This document shows positions 1-11,500 of a stretch of 64,000 nt of DNA, one piece after another. Every line of letters begins with the position of its first letter. Position 1 is the first letter of the stretch. The notes below the pieces were generated by a model, which was not told the DNA's origin, made no database searches, and worked only from the letters and a program-made list of their open reading frames with translations. The position numbers were made by a program, and so were the translations under genes. This DNA is from Prosopocoilus inquinatus (taxonomy: Eukaryota > Arthropoda > Insecta > Coleoptera > Lucanidae): contig CM069877.1 of NCBI GenBank assembly GCA_036172665.1, forward strand, positions 15,396,501 through 15,460,500, written 5' to 3'.

Positions 1-1230
1 TTAGAATAGTTCTTTTCTCCCTCTCGTTTCTTTACAGTGCGGAAGAAAAAGGCTTTTCCTTTAAATATAGCATAATACCTACTCTATAAATTATGATCGG
101 AGTTTGTTTTTCTTTGCTTCTTGCTTCTGAAACTTCCTTTCGTTCTTCTTTCGATTGTTTGACTTTGAAATTTCTTTAATTTTCTGCACTTTTATCTTCC
201 AACGACGTTCTTCTTTTCTCCTCTTTTTTATTAGCGTTTGTTCGCATGGGAATTGGGAAAACAAAAAATGTCTTTCTCGTTTGAAATTTTCTTATCTCAT
301 TGTCAAGAATATTTTCCTTTTTTGTTTTCGTTAGTCTTCTAAATATTTCTTCTCAAAATTCTCAAAAAGGGTTTCCTTTTTTTGTGTTTGTTTATAAAGT
401 GCACAAGAAATCAAAATTTATTTTTAATTTTTTGAGTTTCTTTTTTAATCGACACTTGTTTTTTTTCTTTTTCTTTTTGGTTTGAATGTGACAAATTCTT
501 TGTATAAATAAACTACGATTTTTTTTATTTCCGTTATTGTTTCGGTTATCAAAAACATTCTTATGTTTCGTTTTTGTTTGTTTTCCTGTTCTTTGATCTC
601 TTTTTTAGGTTTCGTTTTGTTTCCACGTAGGAATTAGAAAAGCAAAAGAAGTCTATTTTCTTTTTTTCTTCTAAAATTTTCTCTCTTTCATTTTCCGTTC
701 AACACTTTTCAATTTTCAATGTTTTCTCTTTCTTAATTTCCAGAGATTGTTTTGATTTTTTCTTCTTCATGGACCGTCAATTATTCTTTTTTATTCACAA
801 CTGTTACGACTGTCATTTGTTTCTTATCTCCTCTCTTTCTTCTTTTCGTAACTTTGAAGATCGTCAATTGTTTTTTTCTTTTTTGTTTTGTTGTCGATTT
901 GTTACCAAACAAACAGAACAAAAAAAACAACGGAAGTCCATTTTTCTTTTTCTCTTCTCAAATCTTCCTTTCCTCCATTTTCAATTTTCGTCTTATTCTT
1001 TTCAATGATCAAAAGCGCTTTCTTTTTTGTTTTTGTTTGTTTTTTTTTAATTTCCAGAAATTTTGTGTCGATTTCATTGCATTTCTTCGCCGACCGCCAT
1101 TTGTTCCTCTCTTTCGTAATTGTTAGGACTGTCATTGGTTTTGTTTAACTCTTCTCCTTTCTTTCATTTTTAATTGCCAAGATCCTTTAAGTCAATAGTT
1201 TCATTTTTTTTTTTTTTTAATTCCAAAACT
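1..1230. repeat. T-rich degenerate low-complexity repeat
   Basis: Dominated by TTTTTGTTTTTG, TTTCTTTT and AATTTCCAGA-type fragments that recur at irregular spacing. Open frames here are compositional (Phe/Ser/Leu-rich) and are not genes. The reverse complement resembles the AAACAAAAGACGATC-rich repeats near 42.6-43.2, 44.8-45.1, 58.4-58.9 and 62.6-63.1 kb. Confidence 0.6.
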
Positions 1231-1419
1231 ACAATTCGTATGCAGTAAGGAGTAATAGGGGTTAAAACTCCCCCAAAATCAATCGACTGTTATCAGTTTA
1301 TTCATAGGAAAAATCGCAACATTTCCTTATTAAATTCTCGTCATTTTGCCAGTTACAACAGCCAGCAGTGAATGTTCCTTTTCATCATTAAGACTCCTCA
1401 AAACTTATTTGAGGAACAC

Positions 1420-1993
1420 AATGGGGTCTATTCTGTAACATTGACATTGACTTGATATTACCTTGTTTCAAGTGACCTTGCAAAATTATTGTTCTGTAAA
1501 TAGTTTCCTAACAACTTGCAATCCGTTTCAAGTGTTATCTCGTGTAACGTTCGCTCAGGGGTAGGGGCGATGCTTTAAAAAAAAGTGAGGGGTAGCTCAG
1601 TAGTCTTGGCTGCCTTTTTATTTATTTGGACCGAAGATCCGTCAAGAAATAAATTTGGGAAACTTATCGTCCTTCTGGCGTTGGAAGCGCAGCGGAAGAA
1701 CCAGTGGAGCCGCAAGAAAAAACCTCAACTTGTTTTCCACCACTTTATTAGGCAGTCTGTACTGTACAGGTGTCCCGTGTAACAGCACCCTTCGTGGCAA
1801 TATGCATCTCTCTTCAATTTGCGGTCGGCAATCGACGTAAAATTTTATCAAATTGTAACAAGTTCTCTTCAAGTATTGAAGAGAACTTGTTACGAGATCA
1901 CACTTGAAACGGATTGCAAGTTGTTACGACACTATTTACAGAATACCAATTTTGCAAGGTCACTTGAAACATATCAATGTCACAGAATAGAAT
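1420..1993. mobile_element. MITE-like element with long inverted ends
   Basis: The left end (GGGTCTATTCTGTAACATTG, then CTTGCAATCCGTTTCAAGTG) is repeated in reverse complement at 1893-1993, ending TCAATGTCACAGAATAG. Internally, CTCTTCAAGTATTGAAGAG is a short perfect palindrome (1864-1882). No coding capacity. A relative lies at 10012-10560. Confidence 0.6.
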
Positions 1994-2633
1994 TGTCTGA
2001 AAATCGACCAAACGGAATTGTACTTAATATCCACAAAGATATTGACATCACAATCGAGTCTGTTTTAGACGAACTGGCAAAGAAATGACTTAATATAAAA
2101 TGTCAATAAAATTGTTTGTGTCAAGAAGCGTTTCTTTTAATTCATTTAGTTCACAAATTTCACAATTTACAAAAATTTATTCTGCAAAATAAATCTGTAC
2201 AAACTACATATTATGTACGTATCAGTACAAACATATAAATTTTATGCTTATAACATGTGTTTTGTTTTTAAATACCATATGCTATGGAAAACATAATTTA
2301 GGCCTTAGCACCATTCATGTATACTTCAACAACGTTTAAATTTCTAGGTCACATTCTTTAGATGTCAGAAATAATGTACTGGTAACTTGTTAAACGTGTA
2401 TAAATCAAGCAATGGCATGAAATGTATTTTCCACAGCCAGCCCTTATGGTATTTAAAAAGAAAAACATGTTATAATGTCAAAAGGTATACATAGTCATAG
2501 TAGTAGGCTATGGAATTAAACACCAACGAAAAAGCTTAAAGATATGCTAAGTATGCTGTAAAATAACGAAATGAAAATAAAAGTCGTAAAAGAAAAAAGA
2601 GTAAAGAAAACGTACTATAAGGTGAGGTTGACT

Positions 2634-3072
2634 TAAAGAAACTGTTCAATATGACAACCATTCTGTTCCACACACTTTTGACAACTTATTCTAACAGAGT
2701 TTCAGACACTGCAAAGTATGTTTTCGTTTAATAATCTTAGCACATCCAGCATTCTTTGTTCTGAAATTCCCTGAGCTTCTGGCGGTGCAAAATTAAATAC
2801 TTCATCTTCAGTGGCGGTGCAAAAGTAAATACTTCGTTATTAGTGGTACCCCATAAATGACAGTCAAGGGGGGTAAGGTCGGGTGATCTTGCAAACCATT
2901 GTACTGGTCCATTATTTGAAAGCACTCTAATTAAAGTTTTCTCTCAAAAAATGTACGTCACGAGTGTTATGGGCCAGGTAACCATCCTATTGGAACCTGA
3001 TGTTTTGCGGCATGTCGTCAGGATTAATAATTTGTCTCGAAGCAGGTTTTTCTCGTTTGTTAGTAGTTCCAA
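2634..3072 (-). pseudogene. Decayed IS630/Tc1-mariner-like transposase, C-terminal part
   Basis: Three minus-strand frames carry fragments of one protein: INPDDMPQNIRFQ, a stop, then DGYLAHNTRDVHFL (about 3070-2945), GPVQWFARSPDLTPLDCHLWG (2907-2840), and CQKCVEQNGCHIEQFL with a stop at 2634-2636. These match the catalytic DG..H and SPDLTPLD motifs and the usual ending of insect IS630-like transposases. Frameshifts and stops show it is dead. Confidence 0.65.
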
Positions 3073-3597
3073 ATATCTGTTACGGCAATATCGTTTCGTT
3101 ATATTACAGTATTGAGTGTTTAATTTCAAAGCCTACTAATTTCATAAGGGATTAATTTATGTTTTTGTTAATATCTCCCCTAAAAATAAAAATTTTTCGG
3201 ATATATCATACATCGTTGAAAAGCTCTTTTTAAAAGACTATCTAACTAACCAAGAACATAATATGGGTGCCATATGAAAAACAAAAGTTAGCGTTAATAA
3301 CTTGAAAACAAATGACAATCGGAGGTTTCCGTTTGCACCAAAGACTTTGTCTTAAAAGAGTGTCTGAACAACGTAAAAGTTTAGAATAGGTCACATCAGG
3401 TGTTATCGAGTTATTGAGGAATATTGAAATCGTAAAATTTTGGTTTTCTTAAATTATCTTAAAATTTAAAAAAGTTATGGTGAATTAGAAATGAGATTTG
3501 TAGCGAGCATTGAATTCTGCAAAACATTCCCCATTTAACCGTTGCTCTATGTCTTCTAATAATCGAGATGCCAATGGTGAGCATCGAAATGTGGACA

Positions 3598-4330
3598 CAG
3601 TGTATATAAACTATATATATAAAATAGCGACATCTTACTATCGCTTTTTGACCTAACATTGCAGTAGAATAGACAAATTGAAGCGGGATTTGCTCCTAAT
3701 GAGTCCCCCATGCAAGGCGGCCATGCTTGCTGTCAAAGCATAATGAAAGATTTTAGAAAAATTTTGTGCAAATCGTTTTTGATTGCAGTGAGAACCTCGA
3801 GCAGCCTCTGGACAGCTGTTTCAGCCCTGCTTGGGGCTTCTTCAGCAGAAACGTAGCTCGACATTCCCACAGCAGACCAAAAACGACTTGCCCAATTTAT
3901 TCGCAAATGCGATGTAAGAATGATGAACATATAAAATAGCGGCATCTTACTATCGCTTTTTGACTCGAGGTTCTCACTGCAATCAAAAACGATTTGCACA
4001 AAATTTTTCTAAAATCTTTCATTATGCTTTGACAGCAAGCATGGCCGCCTTGCATGGGGGACTCATTAGGAGCAAATCCCGCTTCAATTTGTCTATCCTA
4101 CTGCAATGTTAGGTAAAAAAGCGATAGTAAGATGTCGCTATTTTATATGTTCATCATTCTTACATCGCATTTGCGAATAAATTGGGCAAGTCGTTTTTGG
4201 TCTGCAGTGGGCATGTCGAGCTACGTTTCTGCTGAAGAAGCCCCAAGCAGGGCTGAAACAGCTGTCCAGAGGCTGCTCGAGGTTCTCACTGCAATCAAAA
4301 AAGATTTGCACAAAATTTTTCTAAAATAAT
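3598..4330. mobile_element. Long palindromic (foldback) element
   Basis: About 3650-3960 is repeated in reverse complement at 3960-4330. Block CTCGAGGTTCTCACTGCAAT occurs three times (once inverted, twice direct) and block GCGATAGTAAGATGTCGCTA three times (3600s and 3950s inverted, 4120s direct). Each arm reads open for about 65-88 codons, with WASRFWSAVGMSSYVSAEEA, but no family is recognised. The arms are nearly identical, so this is young. Confidence 0.6.
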
Positions 4331-5378
4331 AAACTATATAGTTTATTTTCAGAATTTTTTTATATAAACTATATAGTTTATTTTCAGGGTTTTTAGGTAT
4401 CAAATAACAGGGAATTTATACTTATTTATTCGTTAGAATGAGAACTTTTCTCGGGTCTTTGGACTATTTATTTCCGTATTTCCGTGTTGTTTGGTTAGAA
4501 CTTATTTGTAAGGTTTTTCTGACGGTTAATTTTAGATCTATACATATTAATTTATATTTACTTACATTTAGACATATATATCATTTAGGATGATTAGATT
4601 GTTGTTAGTTTTAACATTTTTATCATTTTATTAGGATGATTAGGTTGTTTTTAGATCTTTTTAGTGCTTTTAAATTGGTAGCGTACTGAAGATGGCAGCT
4701 TAGCTGCCGAAATACGTATCTACGGATATAAAAATTATTGTGGGCGGAAGATAATTTCAATTATCTCTTAAACCACAATCTCCTTTACTATTTTAGTGAA
4801 TTATTTTAGTTTCCTTCATTCGTAAACCCCTCCCGTTCACCAATTCTGCGTACGCCACTGCGTTGTGCAACACATTTGATTCTTCTTGTTTAATGAAATC
4901 ATTAATCAAAGATTAATGTCTCGGAAGAACGTCATTCTTCATCCTGCTTCTTTCGCGTCGTTTCCGTTATTCGAAAATTGCGTCTATTTAAAACATCCTT
5001 CCGCTTCTGGAAGTTCCTATTGCCCCGAATACTTGAATAAAATTCGTTTCAGTGAGTCACGAGCGCGTGAAACCGAGAATTATTGCTAAAGTGGGTTAAC
5101 GTTAGACCACTTTTAAATAAGGAAAGAAAGAAAGAAAAAACGTGAACAGTTCAAAACGACCGGCGGCCGGACGAAAATTAATTAGAAAAGTACGAGGCGG
5201 GCAGTTGTAAATAATCTCGATTTGTAATCCAACACAAATCGAGGAGCCTTCCAGATTGAGTATAACTATGCGGATCCCGTTAGCATTCGACTACTTCTGG
5301 GGTACCCCAAAGAAGTGCAGCAGTACATCGTTGACTGCGTGATGTTTCGGACTGAAAGCCACACTTCTATTTGCATAC

Positions 5379-5386
5379 TATAAATA
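5379..5386 (+). promoter_or_regulatory. Possible TATA box of the Spaetzle-family gene
   Basis: TATAAATA lies 98 bp upstream of the start codon at 5484, which would put transcription start near 5410 and give a short 5' UTR of about 70 bp. The surrounding 5200-5350 is less AT-rich than its neighbourhood, as often seen at promoters. This is position and motif only; no initiator could be fixed. Confidence 0.3.
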
Positions 5387-5483
5387 AGAACAGCGCTTAA
5401 TTTAATTTCAAATTAAAATTATTAAAAAAAATAAGTGTTAAAGTGATAAAGTGTTTGTTATAAAAAAAAAGTGTAAGCGCAAT

Positions 5484-5504
5484 ATGACGTGGATAATTTT
5501 AACG
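5484..5504 (+). CDS. Spaetzle-family gene, coding exon 1 (7 codons)
   Basis: Encodes MTWIILT and ends in phase 0 at a consensus donor GTGAGT. Joined to exon 2 it produces a continuous hydrophobic signal peptide; without it the mature gene would lack both a start codon and an n-region. It is far too short for ORF finding and was identified from that junction. Confidence 0.75.
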
Positions 5505-8500
5505 GTGAGTCTTTTTTTAAGTCGTTTCCGTTTAATAAGCTCAAATTACACGCGGAAATAAATTTCAGAGGGAAAAAATGGTACGGCTCCCGTCCATTGA
5601 AAACGTGGAAATAATATTAATTATTACTTCCGCCGCCTTAAGAAGTACTTTCTAGGCAAAAATTGGATGCCTGTGTAACACGAAATTATACAGGAATAAG
5701 TTCCAACTAATTAGTATGAATAATAAACTTATTAGAAATTATTTCAGCTAAGAGTTACTTTGTTTTTCTTTATTTATTTTTAAACAGCGAATTTATTTAA
5801 TGATTTTTGTAGAGAATTAGTTGCAAGCAAAATTAAAAAAAATATATATCTTGATAAAGATTTTATTCACCGTTAACTAGACCTACAAGTTTCCGTAGGT
5901 TACGCCCCTGAACCTCGCGTAAAAATCCTAAATAACACTGGCAGCTCCAAAAATTTTTGCGGAGTTTAATACTCAATTATGATCTCGTGAACAAGTGTTA
6001 TATTTACCGTTCAATAAACCTAAAGCTCCCGTTCCCCGCAGGTTACGCCGCTGGATCTCGTGAGAAAATCCTAAAGAACGCTCCGGCGGTTCCAAAAATG
6101 TTTGCGGAATTTAACGCTCAAATTATTACTTAATTTATTTACCACTCAACAGACCCACAAGCCCCCCGCAGGTTACGCCACTGGGTCTCGCGAGAAAATC
6201 CTGAATAACACTGGCGGTTCCAAACATTTTTGCGGAATTTAATACTCAATTATGATCTCGTGAACAAGTTTTATTTACCGTTCAATAGACCCAGAGCTCC
6301 CGTTCCCCGCAGGTTACGCCACTGGATCTCGTGAGAAAATCCTAAAAAACGCTCTGGCGGTTCCAAAACTGTTTGCGGAGTTTGACGCTCAAATTATTAC
6401 CACGTGATCACGTTTTATTTACCGTTCAACAAACCTACAGGACCCCTGCAGGTTACGCCCCTGAACCTCGCGAGAAAATCCTGAATAACACTGGCGGTTC
6501 CAAAAACTTTTACGGAGTTTAATGCTCAATTATGAACTCGTGAACAAGTGTTATATTTACCGTTCAATAAACCTAAAGCTCCCGTTCCCCGCAGGTTACG
6601 CCGCTGGATCTCGTGAGAAAATCCTAAAGAACGCTCCGGCGGTTCCAAAAATGTTTGCGGAATTTAACGCTCAAATTATTACTTAATTTATTTACCACTC
6701 AACAGACCCACAAGCCCCCCGCAGGTTACGCCACTGGGTCTCGCGAGAAAATCCTGAATAACACTGGCGGTTCCAAACATTTTTGCGGAATTTAATACTC
6801 AATTATGATCTCGTGAACAAGTTTTATTTACCGTTCAATAGACCCAGAGCTCCCGTTCCCCGCAGGTTACGCCACTGGATCTCGTGAGAAAATCCTAAAA
6901 AACGCTCTGGCGGTTCCAAAACTGTTTGCGGAGTTTGACGCTCAAATTATTACCACGTGATCACGTTTTATTTACCGTTCAACAAACCTACAGGACCCCT
7001 GCAGGTTACGCCCCTGAACCTCGCGAGAAAATCCTGAATAACACTGGCGGTTCCAAAAACTTTTACGGAGTTTAATGCTCAATTATGAACTCGTGAACAA
7101 GTGTTATATTTACCGTTCAATAAACCTAAAGCTCCCGTTCCCCGCAGGTTACGCCGCTGGATCTCGTGAGAAAATCCTAAAGAACGCTCCGGCGGTTCCA
7201 AAAATGTTTGCGGAATTTAACGCTCAAATTATTACTTAATTTATTTACCACTCAACAGACCCACAAGCCCCCCGCAGGTTACGCCACTGGGTCTCGCGAG
7301 AAAATCCTGAATAACACTGGCGGTTCCAAACATTTTTGCGGAATTTAATACTCAATTATGATCTCGTGAACAAGTTTTATTTACCGTTCAATAGACCCAG
7401 AGCTCCCGTTCCCCGCAGGTTACGCCACTGGATCTCGTAAGAAAATCCTAAAAAACGCTCTGGCGGTTCCAAAACTGTTTGCGGAGTTTGACGCTCAAAT
7501 TATTACCACGTGATCACGTTTTATTTACCGTTCAACAAACCTACAGGACCCCTGCAGGTTACGCCCCTGAACCTCGCGAGAAAATCCTGAATAACACTGG
7601 CGGTTCCAAAAACTTTTACGGAGTTTAATGCTCAATTATGAACTCGTGAACAAGTTTTATTTACCGTTCAATTAACCTAGAGCTTCCGTTCCTCGCAGGT
7701 TACGCCACTGAATATCGTGAGAAAATCCTAAAAAACGCTTTGGCGGTTCCAAAAATGTTTGCGGGGTTTGACGCTCAAATTATTACCACGTGATCACGTT
7801 TTATTTACCATTCAACAGACCTGCAGGCTCCCCGCAAGTTACGCCACTGGGTCTCGCGAGAAAATCCTGAATAACGCTCTGACGGTTTCAAAAATGTTTG
7901 TTTGGAGTTTGTTGTTCAAATTACGATCAGGTGATCGCAACATTTAAAAACACACAACCCCCGAATTTTTAACATCATTTTCAACAAATTAAGTAAATAA
8001 ATTTTCAATAATCCAGTGGTACCAAAAAATATTTGCAGACTTCAGAGTTCACTTCACGTGACTTGGATATTGTAAAAAGGAAATCCCCATGCATTTAATT
8101 AAATTAAATTATAAAAAGAAATAAGTGAAGTGCGATTGTTAGAGTCTCCAAATTAATCTAAAGCGGCGTCCCAGTGGTTCCGAAAAGTTTGTCAAGTTTG
8201 CTCAGTGAATTCATTCCCTCTTTTTGGCTTGTTTTCCTTTCTAAAATATAAGTCGACGTGTTCGATCTCCAAAAGAAAATTTTAGAAAGCGATGCAGGTG
8301 GTTCCAAAAATGTTTGTGAAGTTTACCGTTCATTAGTTTGAACAAATAGTCATCACGTAACTTGTATATTTCAAAAATCTCGCTCGCTCGCCAAGCAGTT
8401 AATTATAAAAAATAAGTGAAATGCGATTGTTAAAATCTCGACATTAACCGTGAGCGTCCCAGGGGTTCCGAAAATGTTTGTCCAATTTGTTCAGCTAATT

Positions 8501-11500
8501 AATTCCCTCTTTTTGAACAAATCAAATTATAAAATGTAAGTCGAGGCATAATTAAAATGAATTATAAAAAATAAGTGCATTGTGATTGTTAAATTAATCG
8601 AGTGCGGTTGTACAGTGGTTCAAAAAATGTTCGTGAAGTTTGCTTGGTTAATTATTTTTCCCTTTCCTAAGCATTCGAACAACTTATAAAAGTAAGCAGA
8701 CGCGTTCATTACTTTCCTGAACTGCTCTCCCCCATAAGAAAAAAATATAGAAAACGGTACGGTGGTCCCAAAATTGTTTGTGGGGATTACGTTTTATTTC
8801 CTTAAAAATAATCGTCACGTACATTAGTTATAATATAATTTTGAATGTCAATTACAGTTCAATAGCTCTGTTTTTTCATCTTAAAATAAATAACTAAAAA
8901 ATAAATTAAATCCGATTGGTTCAAAAAAGTTTGGAGTTCGCTCATTTAATCAATTCCCTTTTTCATAGATAATAATTGAGCAAATTAAATTGTATGTCGA
9001 TGTGTGCGTATGTTCCCGAAATCCCTCAAGTAAAAAATCATGGAAAGCGATCCAGTGGTACCAAAAATGTTTATGATTTCATTAATTTTGGATTTCCCAG
9101 CGTTTTAATAAACTATGAAAGTGAGTGAAGCGCAAAAGTTCCGCATCCATATCTCAAAAATTGTAGAGATCGTTCCGGTGGTTCCAAAACAGTTTGTGGA
9201 GTTAGCTGAATTAATTAATTCCCTCTTTCTTGAGTACTTGAACTAATTAAATTGTCCATGCGTTCGTTGCCATTCTTTTAATTCCTTTAAGAAAATGTAC
9301 AAATCACTATAGTGGTTCCAGAAATGTTTGTGGGGTTTACGGTTCATTCATTTGAACAGATTACCACGTGACTTGTATACATTAAAATAAAAACGCCTCC
9401 TCCTACAGAATTTTGTTTCTCAATTATTTCATTGTTTTCCGGGTTTCTAAATAAATGAAATCTCAAAAAAATCATTAAAAGCGCCCGCCCCAGTGGTCCC
9501 AAAAATGTTTGTGTAGTTTGCTGTCCATTTATTTCCAAAAGAAGCTTCCTAATAATCTTCACGGAAGTGCTAGACAGCTGAATCTAAAGAAATTATAGAC
9601 AGCTTTCCAGTGGTTCCAAAATTGTTTGTAAAGTTTGCTCGATTAATTAATTTCTTCTTTCCTAAGTATTTGAACAAATTAAATTGTCGACAGTAAAACA
9701 AACAAAAAAATAAATAGAAAGTGTTTCCAAAAATGTTTGCGGTTTATTTGCTTCAACAAATAGATGTCACGGAAGCTCCAAAATGGTTCCGAATGTGTTT
9801 GTCGATTGCAACGTGTTTGTTAACAAATGTATTTCGTCAAATGTGTCATTGAGCATCTCATATTAAATTTTTCATGATTTTTATTTCGTCGAATATATGA
9901 TCAAGCATCTCGACGAACACATTTATCCACCGTATCATATTTCTTTTTTTAACTTTTTGGTCAAGAAAACATTAATTGCCTTTCTTCTGTATCGTGTATA
10001 AACAAGAACTGCAATGGGGTCTATTCTGTAACATTGATATGGGCTTGATACATAACAATTATTGCTGTGTTTCAAGTGACCTTGCAAAATCGGTATTCTG
10101 TAAACAATTTCGTAACAACTTGCAATCCATATCAAGTGTGATATCGAGTTAATGGGATCTATTCTGTAACATTAATATAGGCTTGATACATAACAATTAT
10201 TGCTATGAATCAAATGACCTTGTAAACAGTTTCATAACAACTTGCAATCCGTATCAAGTATATCAAGTTAATATGCATCTCTCTTTGATTGGCAATCGGC
10301 AATCGACTTGAATTGCTACGAAATCGTGTCAAATTCTCTTCAATTAGTGAAGACCATATCAATTGATAAGCGTATCAATGTTACTGAATAACCCTGAATA
10401 TGTTATTATAGTGTTCTTCAATTATTGAAGACCATATCAATTGATATGCATATCAATGTTACAGAATAGCCCTGAATATGTTATTACAGTGCTCTTCAAT
10501 TATTGAAAACCATATCAATTGATATGCACATAAATGTTACAGAATAGCCCTGAATATCGCAAAACAATTTCACATCAAACTTCTGTGGAACTTATCCAAA
10601 AGACTACGGTGTTCTGCCAAGCGTCTCACCATCAAACGTCTCGTCAAACATCTCGTTTCTCTTCAAACATTTGTCATGCAGAATTTTCTGTACACGTCAT
10701 TACATCACTTTTATTTCAGTTAATGCATCGTCTAACATCTCATCAAACATGACATCAAGCATCCATGCACGTGTACAGGCCCAAAAATAATAAAGATGTT
10801 ATTTTAATGTGCTAACATAGATTTAATGAGAGGGAAATGTAGATGTTAGATTCAAAAGATCATCATAGCGGTGCCCAGCACAAAATAAACAAACAAAATT
10901 ATTAACGCCCTGCAAATTATTTTAATTATCATGACGCAAATGAGACTAAAAATTATTATATCCCAATGAACGTATCTTGCGTGCACCTATGTAAGTACAT
11001 ATGTAGAGTCATGCTTTAAAGTAATATCTCCGTATAAAACTTTAAGTCGCGATTTAAAACGTAAGCAAACACGTGTTGAATTTTATTTCATGTTTTTGTC
11101 ATTGTTTATTTACCTACTTGTTGGTTTGCTTGTTAGGCTGCCTATTATAATGGTAACAAGGTATCAGGATGCAGGTTAAAATTTGTAGGTGAGACATTAC
11201 TAAAATGTATGACTGTACATATAAATAGAATGCTTGGCTGCTTTTTATTTCGCAATTTCGTAAGATTTTTTTGAGCGACAAAAAAAAATTGGACAAACGT
11301 ATTTGTTATGCAATCAAACATTTCCTGTACTCTCTTGATCGCTGGGTACCGTTGTATTTATTACTTTGCTTCTTGTCTTGTCGCAGCTTTCACTCTGCTC
11401 TGTGTTTTGCTTTATTTGTTCTTCTCCGTTTCCTCCTTCTAACAAAATAGATTTAAGGCTGAGTGCACACTGGTAAACAAAATAAATTCTGAGGTAAACG

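Noticed and set aside
752..1148. Overlapping frames of up to 124 codons
   Set aside because: Pure composition effect of T-rich repeats (Phe/Leu/Ser runs) in several frames and on both strands.
5898..7700. CRISPR-like regular repeat spacing
   Set aside because: The whole 130-143-bp monomer repeats, including the supposed spacers; it is satellite DNA in a eukaryotic intron.
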